A stretch of 64,000 nt of DNA from Imbricaverruca yamaguchii (taxonomy: Eukaryota; Arthropoda; Thecostraca; Neoverrucidae). Below the pieces are notes generated by a model. It worked only from the letters and a program-made list of their open reading frames with translations. It did not search any database and was not told the origin of the DNA. Each line of letters opens with the position of its first letter. Position 1 is the stretch's first letter. The position numbers and the translations under genes are program-made. The stretch spans positions 1,870,001 to 1,934,000 of the forward strand of contig JAOTOL010001625.1 of NCBI GenBank assembly GCA_034440575.1, written 5' to 3'. Below, in pieces: positions 35,426-47,646 of this stretch.

Positions 35426-36576
35426 GGCCCATCTGGGCCTTGTGCGGTCCGCGCCAGACAACGGCAGCGATAAACGGCGGCACTGCGGCGCCACCTCCAT
35501 TACAGCGCCAGTGGCCTCTACTGTAGCTGAGCCCATCTATTCGCCCGTGGGGGTGGGGGTGGGGTGGGGGTGGGGGCACATCACTGGCCCTCTGAATGAG
35601 GCATGAGCCGCGACGCCGTACCCGACGGAAGTTGACCACCATCTGCGTGCTCGGATCGGTTTCCGCAGCCGATTTGCCGTCGGAGGTGGGGTGACGCGGC
35701 CTCCGGCCAACTGTTCAAGCGTTGCCGTTCGCGGGTCCTGGTGCTCTGATTTGTGGTGGACTGGGAACGGGTCCCATGGTCAATTGGTAGCACGGTAGGT
35801 GGCGTTTTGTCATCAAAGCTTCTGGTGCAGCACTTGTCCAGCAGCGCGCATCGGCCGGTGATTCTCTGTTGGTCATTCAACACTGGCTAACGACGATGTG
35901 ACAAGTCCTGCATATGATTACAGTTGCTTTATCGAACCACCAAATTCGCTTGAAAATTACTTTTTAAGCGAATGTTTAATGCTGGCAATAGCACACCATC
36001 TTCTCAAAAGAAGCCGGCACTTCCTTCAATGATCGGAATCCCGGATCTTCAAGTGGTCTGACTTCACGAAATCTTTGACTCCGTGGCGAAACCTAAATAT
36101 AAACATGCGGCATCGGCAGCATCTACAGCGCACGGTGCCTCTGCAGAGCCGGCAGGGTGAATTCGGGCTGCTAATGTCGCAGTACTTAGAATCATGGTGG
36201 ATTCGGGGAGCGAAGTTTTTTTATTAGAACGGACGATTTTAAACAGTACTCAATTGTCCTTTCCCCAGCCAGGCAGGCACATTGGAAGTGGTACGTGCAT
36301 CACCTGCAAGTTGAAAGTAACTCTGTGATGAAATGCTTCATGAAAAATAAACGAAGTGTGTATGCGCGACTTCCTGAAGCCCTTTCGCCAAAGCTGGCGC
36401 CTAGATACGCTCCAACTGCACAGTGTGAGAAGAAGTATGCTAAAGAGATTTGAAGTAGTTGCACATTGTGGGATGCTGCTAGATATGCGTTTTTGCATAC
36501 ATTTCCGGTTTAAAATGTTAGTGCTTTATGTAGTGAGAACTACATACGGGCGGCAGTGCATACGGCTAAATACGGC
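35426..36576. other. Unassigned DNA between two minisatellites
   Basis: It contains only the G-rich tract and short overlapping frames. A TGGTCAATTGGTAGCAC near 35,778 resembles a tRNA A-box but has no B box in range. Confidence 0.45.
35546..35577. repeat. G-rich (GGGGGT)n tract
   Basis: Five runs of four to five G separated by single T within about 30 bases on the plus strand, a pattern able to form an intramolecular G-quadruplex. Confidence 0.85.
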
Positions 36577-38510
36577 TGCCAGCCTGCCACTGCCAGCCTG
36601 CCACTGCCAGCCTGCCACTGCCAGCCTGCCACTGCCAGCCTGCCACTGCCAGCCTGCCACTGCCAGCCTGCCAGCCTGCCACTGCCAGCCTGCCACTGCC
36701 AGCCTGCCACTGCCAGCCTGCCACTGCCAGCCTGCCACTGCCAGCCTGCCACTGCCAGCCTGCCACTGCCAGCCTGCCACTGCCAGCCTGCCACTGCCAG
36801 CCTGCCACTGCCAGCCTGCCACCGCCACCTGCCACTGCCAGCCTGCCACTGCCAGCCTGCCAGCCTGCCTGCCAGCCTGCCACCCCTGCCACTGCCAGCC
36901 TGCCACTGCCAGCCTGCCACTGCCAGCCTGCCACTGCCAGCCTGCCACTGCCAGCCTGCCACTGCCAGCCTGCCACTGCCAGCCTGCCACTGCCAGCCTG
37001 CCACTGCCAGCCTGCCACTGCCAGCCTGCCACTGCCAGCCTGCCACTGCCAGCCTGCCACTGCCAGCCTGCCACTGCCAGCCTGCCACTGCCAGCCTGCC
37101 ACTGCCAGCCTGCCACTGCCAGCCTGCCACTGCCAGCCTGCCACTGCCAGCCTGCCACTGCCAGCCTGCCACTGCCAGCCTGCCACTGCCAGCCTGCCAC
37201 TGCCAGCCTGCCACTGCCAGCCTGCCACTGCCAGCCTGCCACTGCCAGCCTGCCACTGCCAGCCTGCCACTGCCAGCCTGCCACTGCCAGCCTGCCACTG
37301 CCAGCCTGCCACTGCCAGCCTGCCACTGCCAGCCTGCCACTGCCAGCCTGCCACTGCCAGCCTGCCACTGCCAGCCTGCCACTGCCAGCCTGCCACTGCC
37401 AGCCTGCCACCCTGCCACTGCCAGCCTGCCACTGCCAGCCTCACTGCCAGCCTGCCACTGCCAGCCTGCCACTGCCAGCCTGCCACTGCCAGCCTGCCAC
37501 TGCCAGCCTGCCACTGCCAGCCTGCCACTGCCAGCCTGCCACTGCCAGCCTGCCACTGCCAGCCTGCCACTGCCAGCCTGCCACTGCCAGCCTGCCACTG
37601 CCAGCCTGCCACTGCCAGCCTGCACGCCTGCCACTGCCAGCCTGCCACTGCCAGCCTGCCACTGCCAGCCTGCCACTGCCAGCCTGCCACTGCCAGCCTG
37701 CCACTGCCAGCCTGCCACTGCCAGCCTGCCACTGCCAGCCTGCCACTGCCAGCCTGCCACTGCCAGCCTGCCACTGCCAGCCTGCCACTGCCAGCCTGCC
37801 ACTGCCGGCCTGCCACTGCCAGCCTGCCACTGCCAGCCTGCCACTGCCAGCCTGCCACTGCCAGCCTGCCACTGCCAGCCTGCCACTGCCAGCCTGCCAC
37901 CGCCAGCCTGCCACTGCCAGCCTGCCACTGCCAGCCGCCACTGCCAGCCTACTGCCAGCCTGCCACTGCCAGCCTGCCACTGCCAGCCCTGCCACTGCCA
38001 GCCTGCCACTGCCAGCCTGCCACTGCCAGCCTGCCACTGCCAGCCCTGCCAGCCTGCCACGCGCCTGCCACTGCCAGCCTGCCACTGCCAGCCCTGCCAG
38101 CCTGCCAGCCTGCCAGCCTGCCACTGCCAGCCTGCCACTGCCAGCCTGCCACTGCCAGCCTGCCACTGCCAGCCTGCCACTGCCAGCCTGCCACTGCCAG
38201 CCTGCCACTGCCAGCCTGCCACTGCCAGCCTGCCACTGCCAGCCTGCCACTGCCAGCCTCCTGCCACCTGCCAGCCTGCCAGCCTGCCACTGCCAGCCTG
38301 CCACTGCCAGCCTGCCACTGCCAGCCTGCCACTGCCAGCCTGCCACTACCAGCCTGCCGCCGCCAGCCTGCCGCTGCCAGCCTGCCGACACCAGCCTGCC
38401 ACTGCCAGCCTGCCGACACCAGCCTGCCGACACCAGCCTGCCGACGCCAGCCTGCCGCTGCCAGCCTGCCGACACCTGCCTGCCACTGCCAGCCTGTCGC
38501 TGCCGTCATC
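36577..38510. repeat. 14-bp minisatellite, roughly 130 copies, about 1.9 kb
   Basis: The unit is cagcctgccactgc. The core is nearly homogeneous, interrupted by rare deletions or insertions (for example at 36,825, 36,860, 37,410, 37,440, 37,622, 37,935-37,990, 38,045-38,105 and 38,258). From about 38,345 the right edge carries diverged gacaccagcctgcc and gccgccagcctgcc units. None of the three phases on either strand contains a stop, so open frames of 720, 734, 592, 444, 344 and 294 codons overlap. All are artefacts with a 14-residue period (for example CHCQPATASLPLPA). Confidence 0.98.
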
Positions 38511-39689
38511 GACACTAACAAAGGCACCAGGTGTCAAGATGCGCACACACACAGGACGACCGGGGCCACACTGGATGCATGTCCCGGCCACCGGGCTGCT
38601 ACGCCCCGGGCTCGAGCAAGTCACCTCAACACAAACGTCATCTGCCTCACTGTCTTATGTGACCGACAGGCTCGCAGCGGCCCAGCTGCCCCCTCCCCGT
38701 ATTCAGGGGTGTAGCGAGAGCCTGGCCAGAGACCTGCTGCGCGGATTCCGCACCAGTTAGCTTTCATCGCTTGAATGCGGCCGCGCCGAACCCACTCCGA
38801 ACAGCCAGAGCAGCGTCGCGCCACGCGGCTGATGAAATCTGCCGCAGGATGTTGCTGCACGGTAGGAGTGGGCGGGACCTCTGAGGAGTTGTGATCTCCG
38901 TGCCATTGGCAGTCGGTAGAGGGCGAGGACGGTCATGTTTCCCGTGGGCCCCGAAAGCGCTCAAGCGGGCTGTTGGGCACATTGTGTTCAGACACAGGTC
39001 CTGACGAGTCACATACAACATTTGGCGCTCCAGGGGGCCCTCGGACGACCGGTGAGGATCCCCGGTGACGTGAAGGGTCACTGGACCCATCAAAGAGACC
39101 CAGGACCGACGGAGACGGTCTCAGGCCGATGGAGAAGGTCTTTCGTCGTTAAAGAGGTTCCATTGATGGAAAGTATTTTTGAGTCGATTATGAGTCGACG
39201 GGGAAAGGGCCAGCCACCGGAGGGGCCCTGGACTGCCGGGGAGTGCTCTGACGTTGGCAATATGAAGGGCCCTTGAGCCGATGGAGAGGTCCATGCCGAT
39301 GAAAAGGCCCTGGTTTAATGAAGACGTCGAAATGGTTGAAAAAGGACTTTGGGAGGACTTTGGCCTGGCGGAAAAGGCCCTGAGCCGTTTGGAAGGCCCT
39401 GTGCCGACGAAGACGTCACCTGAGCTGGACGCGCAGTCTCTGAACCAACTTTGGTACGTACCCCACGCTCACGGAGGGCCTAGCCTTGACAGAGCAGATC
39501 TTTGGACAATGAAGGGACCCTCGAGCCACGAGGATCGTTCGGACCGAAGAAGAGGGCTCCAAGGGCGAGGTAGAGAGCCCCAATGTCCATGGAGGGGTCC
39601 TGGCTCTCAGAAAGGCCCTTGAGGTGACTCGGTCCTGGGAGGTCTCAGGGAGACCTCCCAGATTAAGGGCGGTGACTGTGATTAAGATG
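38511..39689. repeat. GC-rich DNA with imperfect GGCCCTG/GATGGAGA repeats
   Basis: From about 39,050 to 39,630 motifs such as GGCCCTGGTT, CCGATGGAGAAGGTC and CCGACGAAGACGTC recur at roughly 25-35 bp spacing. This looks like a diverged tandem array; the alignment is too loose to define a unit. Two open frames of 113 codons each fall in it and have no domain. An 11-bp inverted repeat is at 39,635-39,661. Confidence 0.5.
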
Positions 39690-40092
39690 CATCTGTTTTG
39701 CGGACATTTACGGAAGTGTTTTCTGCCGGTTACGTCGATATTGGGTGCTTTGAGGACGGCGAGGTGAATCCGGAGCTTGAACGTGTTACAATGTCGTGTC
39801 TGTCCAGGTCATACGTGCCGCGGGCGAAAGAAAAACGCATGGAAGAACGTTTATACAAATTGAAAGCATGTCACGTGATCTCTGTCTGTCAACTCTGTAG
39901 CTGGAATGCGCCCGTTATTATAGTGCCAAAGGGAGGATGTCTTCATAATTGCGTTTCCCATAAAGCATGAGAGGAATTAATAAGAGCCTGCTGTTCAAAA
40001 AGTGTATGATGTCCAGCAATGACGGCTATCTGTACTCTCTTCACGGCTGGGACATAGCTTCTCCTTTGGGTATTAAGCGCGCATATTGAAAC
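39690..40092 (+). pseudogene. Ty3/gypsy reverse transcriptase, N-terminal part
   Basis: The frame gives RSYVPRAKEKRMEERLYKLK, CHVISVC, WNAPVIIVPKGG, then after frame changes YSLHGWDIASPLGIKRAY. These match the gypsy entry lines R-x-V-P-x-A-x-x-x-x-x-E, G-V-I-x-x-S-x-S-P-W-x-A-P-V-V-x-V-x-K-x-G and L-x-G-x-x-x-F-S-x-x-D-x-x-x-A-Y-W. It breaks off at TTGAAAC (40,086-40,092), and the reading continues at 47,640 on the same strand. LTRs, gag and protease are not recognisable upstream. Confidence 0.7.
40086..40092. other. L2 target-site duplication, left copy (TTGAAAC)
   Basis: Identical to 47,640-47,646 and positioned so that deleting 40,093-47,646 rejoins the gypsy reading frame. The A-rich tail of the LINE abuts it, as target-primed insertion predicts. 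Confidence 0.8.
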
Positions 40093-42240
40093 CTTTTTTT
40101 TCTTTTTCTTATTTTCCCCCCTTTTTTTTTGTAGAGAACAAACCTTTTTTTTAAAAACACCAAAAAGGCGATTGTTTGGGCTTTCTGCAACTATTAAAGT
40201 TGGACAGACAGCTTAGGAATGCCTCATGCCAAATACATGTCATTGCTTTCCACACCTAAGTTCACTATAACTATTTGCATCTTTATTTGTTTTTTTTGAG
40301 ATAGGCCACCACCAGTTATTAGTAGTAGCCCCAGGAGCACCTCAGCTAGGTAGCAAGCTAGTAACGCCAAGGCACTCCTGGGGTCACAAAGTGAAAAGTG
40401 CTATGAGGGGAAAACTGTACACACATGTGCACTATCACACAAATATGTGTGACAGTGTCTCAGTATATCCACACACATGAAACATTTATACCTAAACTTA
40501 CTTCACATACATAAATACATGCACTCACACATACATACAAATATATATACATACAGATATACTAGCATGTACATACATAAGTATACACTGATCTGCATCC
40601 ATGCACATCCATTCATAGACATGCACACAGTAGCACACAGCTGAAATCACATGCAATTAATCATACAGGTACAAATGCATCATCGCATATGCATTTATTT
40701 GTTTATCCAGCTTTACTCATGCATACGTATCATACATATCAACCTACATATATCCTCTCCTTTTTGTAATGCGAAATTGTTAATTTGACTAACCATTTAG
40801 CTTGAGATGTATAAGTCAATAAAATATGTTCTGATAACTATTTTTATATCTTCTTTCTTAATAGGTACATGATTACAGGACGGAAATTTTGTACCAATGA
40901 TAGTATTCCAAGTTCTTGGTGCTATAAATGATATGGAATGAAGTCTATAGGTTTTTGATGAAAAAGGTACATGGAAATGTTCAGCATGCCTCAAGTTACT
41001 TGGTGATGTGTATTTGAACATATTCATTACAGTGATTGGTAATGTTTGATTAAGAAATCTGTGAAGTAGTAGTATGTTCTGTTCTTGTACAATATGAGGG
41101 AACTTCAATGTGTTATATTTGACAAATAGTTCAATTGTAGGGTATGAATAGTGCTGATTATCTATGATTTGTAACGCCCTTTTTTTGTATTTTAACAATT
41201 CTGTCTAATCGTGTTGGAAAATTGTTTCCCCATATTAATGCACAATAATTGAAATATGGAAGAATCAAAGTATTATATAAATATTTCAATTCACGACTTG
41301 TGATAAAGAATTTTGCTCTTCCCATTATTCCTAGATTTCTGCTAGTTTTTGCAGCAACATATGCTATGTGAAATTTCCATGTTAATTTTTCATCAACTAT
41401 TACTCCAAGATATGTGATTTGCTGTTTCCTATGAACTATTTGAGAATTTATTGCTATATTTAAGTCAGCACAAGGCATACTGGAGTAAATTTGGTAGTTT
41501 GTTTTGTTGACATTCAGTGATAATCTATTGGCCTGGAACCATTCAGTCATTCCTGATACATAGGCATTAATTTTAATTTGTAATTCTTCAATATTCGTAG
41601 CTTTGATCATGACAGCAGCATCATCAGCAAATAAATAGAATGTTCCATCTAAAGAAGTACCCAAATCATTAATGTATATAAGAAAGAGTAGTGGACCGAG
41701 GATGGAGCCTTGTGGAACTCCCATAATAATGCACTCTGCATCTGAGACTACATCATTAATTTTAGTTTGCTGATATCGATGTTTTAAATAAGACAGCAGT
41801 ATCATGAGCATAGTTCCAGATATGCCAATATGTTGTATTTTTAAAGTAAAATGTCCATGCTCACAGTATCAAACGCCTTTTTCAAGTCAATATAGAGACC
41901 ACATGTAAGTTCTTTCTTTTCCAAAGATGTTGTAATTTGGTCATACATGCGAGCAATCGGCATGTATGTGCTATGTTTTTTTTATTTTCTAAATCCAAAT
42001 TGGAGAGTGCTGAGTATATTATTCCGCTCTAGATAAGATAAGAGGTATGAATATACCATTTTTTCAAGAATTTTTGAAAATACTAATAGCATAGAAATTG
42101 GCCTATTATTTGTGAATTTGTTCAATTCTCCTGATTTAAATACGGGGATAACTATGGCTTGTTTTAGTTGCTTAGGAAACTCTCCACTTCTCAGACAGAG
42201 GTTAAAAAAGTGGGTGATTTGTGTCAGGATACTTTTAAAG
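40093..42240 (-). mobile_element. L2-like LINE, 3' part (reverse transcriptase to A-rich tail)
   Basis: This minus-strand LINE is interrupted by CR1 copy 2. Its 3' terminus is an A-rich tail (about 40,145 down to 40,093) abutting TTGAAAC. The 3' UTR (40,093-40,790) includes ACAT-type microsatellite sequence. Reading from 42,240: ILTQITHFFNLCLRSGEFPK, VIPVFKSGELNKFTNNRPIS, LEKMVYSYL, FGFRK, YIDLKKAFDTV, MGVPQGSILGPLLFLIYIND and FADDAAVM (about 41,610-41,640), then the thumb TYLGVIVDEKLTWKFHI. A frameshift near 41,160 and stops near 41,820-41,970 break it. Confidence 0.85.
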
Positions 42241-42258
42241 ACATAAAGACATCAAAGA

Positions 42259-45149
42259 TTAGTGCAACTCTGAGCCACAAGGGCCCTTTTTGGTTGCACT
42301 CTGTACACTGAACCAGTTGCCCACCAAATCTGCCAACCAGCCCTCCCTGTAATACTGAAAGGCAAGCCCTCTATTCTTATAATGATTGTCTATGCTGTTT
42401 TTAAAGATGTTCAATGTGCTGCTACTGACGATGTTTTCTGGCAGCTGGTTCCAGTGTTCCACTATCCTGTTGGTGAAGAAAGTTTGCCTTAACCTTGTTC
42501 TGCTGTGGTTAATTTTAATTTTGAATTTATGACCTCTAATTGCATCATTTCTGTTAAATTCAAACATTTCCCCAAGGTATCCCCTCTCCAGACCATTTAC
42601 AAATTTAAAGACCTCGATGAGATCTCCTCTCAGCCTTCTATATCTAAGTGAAAACATATTCAATTTCTTCAATCTTTCCTCATATGCCAGGTTGCTTATG
42701 CCATTAACCATTTTTGTAGCCCTCTTTTGTACTCTCTCTAAAAGCCAACAATCTTTTTCATAGCTAGGAGACCAAGCTTGGATGCAGTATTCCAAATGTG
42801 GCCTGACGTATGCACAGTAAAGCTTCCTGATCACTTCCTCACTTCTGTATGATACATTCCTATTTATTGCCCCGAGCATTCTCAGTGCCTTCTTCCTGGC
42901 TTCCTTGGTCTGTTCTGATGCCCCCAGTTTTGTGTTTAGAATAACACCTAAATCCTTCTCCTGTTGAGTCACTGATAGCACTTGGCCACCCATCAAGTAT
43001 GGGGCCTTCATATGCTGCTTACCTACATGCATGATTTTGCACTTATCAAAGTTAAATTTCATTTGCCATTCTTCGGACCACTTCACAAGTTCGTCTAAGT
43101 CTTTTTGCAGCGAGATATGCTCATCCTGACCTGTTATTGCCCTAAAGACCTTCAAATCATCTGCAAATTTCAAAACTTTACTGCTTAGGCCACTTTCAAT
43201 GTTATTTACAAATATAATGAACAGTAATGGCCCTAGTACTGACCCCTGGGGGACTCCACTAAGAACATTTTGCCATGATGACTTTGTACCATTTAGTATC
43301 ACTCTTTGCTGTCTATCTGAAAGCCACAACTCTATCCATTTTAAGATGCTACCTGCAATACCATGGGACTGAAGCTGTATCATTAACCGTTTATGGGGTA
43401 CCTTGTCAAAGGCCTTACTAAAGTCAAGATATGCTACATCAACCTGATTTCCCTGATCAAATTGTTCTGTGGCGAAGTTCAAAAAGTCCAAGAGGTTTGT
43501 GAGACACGATCGTCCTTTTCTAAATCCATGTTGAGTATCTTGAATCAATCTGCTACCTTCCAGATAACTAACTATTGTATCCTTGATAATTGATTCGAGT
43601 ACCTTGCAGACTAGGGATGTGAGACTTATTGGCCTATAGTTTTCAACTTTCCCTCTTTCTCCTTTCTTGAAAATAGGAACTACATTTGCCCTTTTCCAAT
43701 CGGTTGGAATTTCATTATGTGAAACTGATCTACAAAATATTATACTAAGTGGAAATGCCAGTTCCTTTTCAGTTTCCCGCAACACCCTAGCATAAATATC
43801 ATCAGGTCCTGCTGCCTTATTTGGCTTTATTTTCCTGATATGATTGTAAACAACATCACTACCAATGAAATCAACATCATTTGTCGGATCCCATGTAACT
43901 GAACTATGGTGTACGGTCGGCAGATTGGTCATATCTTCCAATGTAAACACTGATTTGAACTGCTTGCTCAGCTCCTCAACCATCTCACTATCCTCACCCA
44001 ATGTAGTCCCGTTTACTTCCAGTGGACCAATTGTGCTAGAAACTTTACTCAGCTTGTAGAAACTAAAGAACTTTTTACTGTCCCCATTACAGTTTCTAGC
44101 TAAGTCCAGTTCCTTTGCTCGCTTTGCTGCTCTGGTTTTTTGCTTCACAGTGTCTCTAGCTTTTCGATACGCCTTTAGATTAATGACATTTGAGGCTTCT
44201 TTAAAAACTCTAAATGCAGTTTTCTTAGCCTTAATTGCTTTTATCACGTCTGGTGTAAGCCATGCTGGCTTTCCTACCCTTCTTTTGCGTCTTTGCTTTT
44301 GGGGGACATGTCTAATCTGAGTTTCATTTAAGTAAGATTTGAACTTTTCCCACATTTCACAGGCATTTAAATTGGAGAATTCTTCTTCCCATCTGATGGC
44401 ACTTAAAGCCGCTCTCATGCCGTTAAAGTCTGCTCTATTGAAATTTGGAACCTTTACCAAATTATCCTTGATAATTTCCCCTACATGTACCTTGAATCTA
44501 ACTATGTTATGGTCACTTTTTCCCAGAGTTTCGCCTACAGTCAAGTCTGGAACCAAGTCACTTAAATCCGAGAATACAAGGTCCAAGAGTGAACCATGCC
44601 TGGTAGGTTCCGATACAAACTGGTGTAAGAACAGGTCCTCTTCAAGGCATTTCCTGAACATTTTGCATGATGGGGAGCCAACACCAGCATTTTCATAACC
44701 TTTTAGATTAAAGTCACCGAGAATAAGGCACTTCCTCTTAAAGTTTCTACTGATTTCTCACAAATCACCTTGTCAAGCTCCAGTTGCTGAGAATGTGGCA
44801 GGGTTCCTGATCGGTAGAAAGCTCCCATCCTAAGAGTATTGCTGTTGCCTTTTCCCACAGTGACATCAAGCCAAATGGACTCCACAGACACATTTTTATC
44901 CCCACCTGCTACTTTTTGAGAACTGAATAAGCTATTCATATAGAGCATTACACCACCCCCTTTCATTGCTGGACCCCTATTGCACGAAAACATATTGTAT
45001 CCCTGGATCTCATAGTCCTGTAAGTTATCTCCAAAATACCCTTCACTGACCCATGCCTCCGTAATGCAAACAAAATCCGGTTCCTCCTCAGCAACATAAC
45101 ACTTGAACTCATCAAATTTGGAACGGATACTCTGAGCATTAAACATCAT
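42259..45149 (-). CDS. CR1 copy 2 ORF2: APE endonuclease, reverse transcriptase; one frameshift
   Basis: The protein nicks target DNA and reverse transcribes the element RNA at the nick. The first segment (45,149-44,703) begins MMFNAQSIRSKFDEFKC and has the catalytic ITEAWVSE. A single missing base near 44,760 shifts the frame (compare copy 4, where VICEEISRNF stays in frame). The second segment (44,661-42,259, 800 codons) holds SDHN of the endonuclease, the linker PAWLTPDVIKAIKAKKTAFR, and the reverse transcriptase with NKAAGPDDIYARVL, YLDFSKAFDKVPH, SGVPQGSVLGPLLFIIFVNN and the catalytic FADD (about 43,160-43,170). It ends with the CR1 C-terminal R-Y-R-R-L-R-G-D-L-I-E line. Apart from the one indel it looks intact, so it is probably the youngest copy. 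Confidence 0.85.
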
Positions 45150-45354
45150 ACACTTAACAAATGCTCCATAACCACCTTTGGCTTTTTCTATTGAGGAGTT
45201 CTTTTATCACTAGATGAACTATAACTCTGTCCCCTTGAGTTGCTGCTGTCCCTATTTGCAGACTTTGAGGTTCTATTGCCTTGGCTGACACTATTGGAAT
45301 ATTCCTGAGTTGGCAATGCAATTTCATCCCTCCCCACCCCATTTCCTAGTTTCC

Positions 45355-46292
45355 CTGAAGGACATGCTCGTATACTTTGCCTAACACATGGACCCCTTCT
45401 CAGAAAAGTGCAGGCCATCCCTCTGATAGAGGTCCCACGATGTATAAAACCTGCTCCACTCATCTACAAATGTAAAACCTAGCTCTTGGCAGAGCTTTCC
45501 TACCCTGGCGTTAGCTGCCAGTGCCCTAGAGCTCCACTCGGGAGGCTCTAGCCCTAGGCAAATTCCTGTTACAAGGACTCTATTGGTACCCTTCAGGGTG
45601 GCCAGAAGGGCCCTGTACTCCCGCGAAGCTCCTCGTTCCTAGTATGACCTATGTTATTTACCCCTACATGCACTATGACTGTGTTAAACTGGTGATCACT
45701 GGTGACCTGTGCCACCGCAGGTACCAGGTCCTTCACCTTGGCACCAGGCCTGGTGATGCACCTCCTGTCCCTCCTACCTTTACAAAATACCCGCTCTAAA
45801 TGACGCACACGAGAGTCTCCTATGACCAGCACTGACTCCTTACTACTGCTATCCTGGGGGCAGTCATCCAATGCCTGGAACATATTTGTTGTTACTATGC
45901 CTGCCCGCTGGCCGGTCGGCTACACTTCCTCCCGCTCCTACCACCTGCCACCTGCCACTCACTGACCCTTTCCTTAGGTTCGCGTCTCCAAATCCTCCAC
46001 CCCTGACCTCATGCCACTTCCCTCCTGTGACCTACCAGAACTACCCCTCCTCTGTTCACTATTAACACTATTAACACTCCCTCTTGAGAGATCCCAGCCA
46101 CCTCCACAGTAGGGAAACCTCAGCTACCTGGTGGCCTGCGACCACCTGGGCATATGATGTCCCTGCTACGGATTGACCCCTTGTTGCTTTATCTAGCCTA
46201 CCCTGTGCAACAAGGGCAGCCTTGAGGTTGGAAACCTCTGCCTTAAGGGTCCTAATTTCTTCCTCTAGTGCCTGCATCCTGGTCGAAACCAT
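45355..46292 (-). pseudogene. CR1 copy 2 ORF1: coiled coil plus SGNH-type esterase
   Basis: It starts with ATG at 46,292 and a leucine-heptad helix (MQALEEEIRTLKAEVSNLKA), as expected for an ORF1 RNA-binding or multimerising segment. After frame breaks, the esterase follows: VLVIGDSRVRHLE (nucleophile GDS block, about 45,830), VIVHVGVNNIGH (about 45,660) and YQRDGLHFSEKG (D-x-x-H block, from about 45,440). At least two frameshifts split it. The middle (45,880-46,070) is proline- and cysteine-rich on the opposite reading and not assignable. Confidence 0.7.
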
Positions 46293-47026
46293 CCTAAACG
46301 CTGCAGCTTATGCCTAGATTTAGATTCAAATTAACTTGCTAAACAACCGACAAAAAAGCTAACTATCATTCACTATAAATCGCTACCTCCTATACTGGCA
46401 GTTAAATATCTGAGTGCCCCAAGAAAAGCAGAAACTATTAAACAATTGTTTGTTTGTTTTTTTTTGTTAAAAAAAAAAATTAAATAACTAAACAAGATGT
46501 CTAATCTAATTGTCTTCCACACAAGTAGACAACTATATAAATATCCCTTTTGATATCACTTATGGCTAGACAGAAAAATGAACAGTCACACAGCACTTAT
46601 GAATACCCCCAACTTACTACTAATTAAACTATCTTAACCTTCAACACCAAACACACTATGCACACCAAAAAATAAATAAAGTATGTTAGGATAGTGTGAA
46701 TGTTGTCTAATGTGCTTATCAAATCTACACACTTGTAATATCTCCTACTACAGAAATCGAAGCGTCGAGAACACGCCGAAGCCACGAGGCCTGCCTTTGG
46801 CGCACACAAGATGGGGTCCTGCGGCGTCGCTAGGTTAATATAGTATAGTTTGCGTGCTACGAAAATGCTTATAAGATAAAAACTAATGAAATATAATAAG
46901 AGAAGTAATTGCTAAGCACCTATCCACAGCTTAGACTAGAGTACTGCCCTGTTCTGCAGCGACTTATCTGGAAACCTGGAGCTCTGACGCGCGTCCTTCC
47001 ACCTTGACAGCTGGCGGCAAACTCCA

Positions 47027-47639
47027 TATGTCAATAAGAGAGTTTTTGTGCTGATGCCATCAGCCCCTCCTCCAACAGTGTTCAGTGACTTTATAATTGT
47101 TTCGACTTGGATTTCATTAGTATACATTTCTTCATCCCAATTAGTATAGTCATGCCCTGCAATGTATTCTATTGGGTCTTTGTTAGAAATAGTGATATTC
47201 CTTTCTAACTTGTAACCAATGGTTGAAAAGAAATTGTTGAAGGCATTAGGAATTTGTCCTGTTTGATATTCATTGTCTTCTTCATCTAACATGGTTTCTG
47301 GGATTTTTTTGCTTTGTACCATGTTTATTTATCAGCTCATGTAGTAGCTTCCAGTTTTCTTTCCACTTGATTTGCTGCACTGAAAGGCATTTGAATAGTA
47401 TAGCTTCTTTGCTTCTCTAAGTATTTTGATAAGTATGTTTCGAATTGTTTATATTGAACTGTTATGTGGATTTGGATTTAATAAACTTCTTATACAGTTT
47501 GTTTTTTCGATTTATAGAACATAATATGCCAGAGCTAATCCAGGCTTTCATTGGGGTTTTCCTCCTACTTGGGCAATTTTTTTGTAATAAGATGCATGCC
47601 ATCTTTATATGCTGAGAGCAAATCATTACATGCTATAAC
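47027..47639 (-). mobile_element. L2-like LINE, 5' part (truncated linker to start of RT)
   Basis: It starts at 47,639 against TTGAAAC, inside the linker between endonuclease and reverse transcriptase: KAWISSGILCSINRKNKLY is the family's K-x-W-I-T-x-G-I-x-x-S-I line. It proceeds to IPNAFNNFFSTIGYKLERNI and EIQVETIIKSLNTVGGGADG, the reverse transcriptase entry, ending at about KTLLLTY near 47,027. The continuation is at 42,240, on the far side of CR1 copy 2. Confidence 0.8.
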
Positions 47640-47646
47640 TTGAAAC
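47640..47646. other. L2 target-site duplication, right copy (TTGAAAC)
   Basis: It abuts the 5'-truncated end of the L2-like LINE and starts the second half of the gypsy relic. Confidence 0.8.

Larger units (their letters stand above)
42241..47026 (-). mobile_element. CR1-type LINE copy 2, near full length (about 4.8 kb)
   Basis: The most complete of four CR1 copies. Reading the minus strand, a 5' UTR (about 47,026-46,293) precedes ORF1 (coiled coil, then esterase), ORF2 (APE endonuclease, reverse transcriptase, C-terminal domain) and a short 3' UTR. It ends in TGTCTTTATGTCTTTA at 42,241, a pair of 8-bp ATGTCTTT units; CR1 elements end in short octamer repeats rather than poly(A). It sits inside the reverse transcriptase of the L2-like LINE. 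No target duplication is obvious, which is common for CR1. The 5' boundary is inferred from where L2 homology stops and could be off by about 10 bp. Confidence 0.85.

Noticed and set aside
36356..38760. Giant open frames of 720 and 734 codons (and 592, 444 and 344 on minus)
   Set aside because: They are produced by the 14-bp satellite, which has no stop codon in any phase; no domain, splice site or flanking coding sequence supports a gene.
38935..39622. Two successive 113-codon ORFs as a gene
   Set aside because: They lie in an imperfect GGCCCTG/GATGGAGA tandem array, share no domain and have repeat-driven composition.
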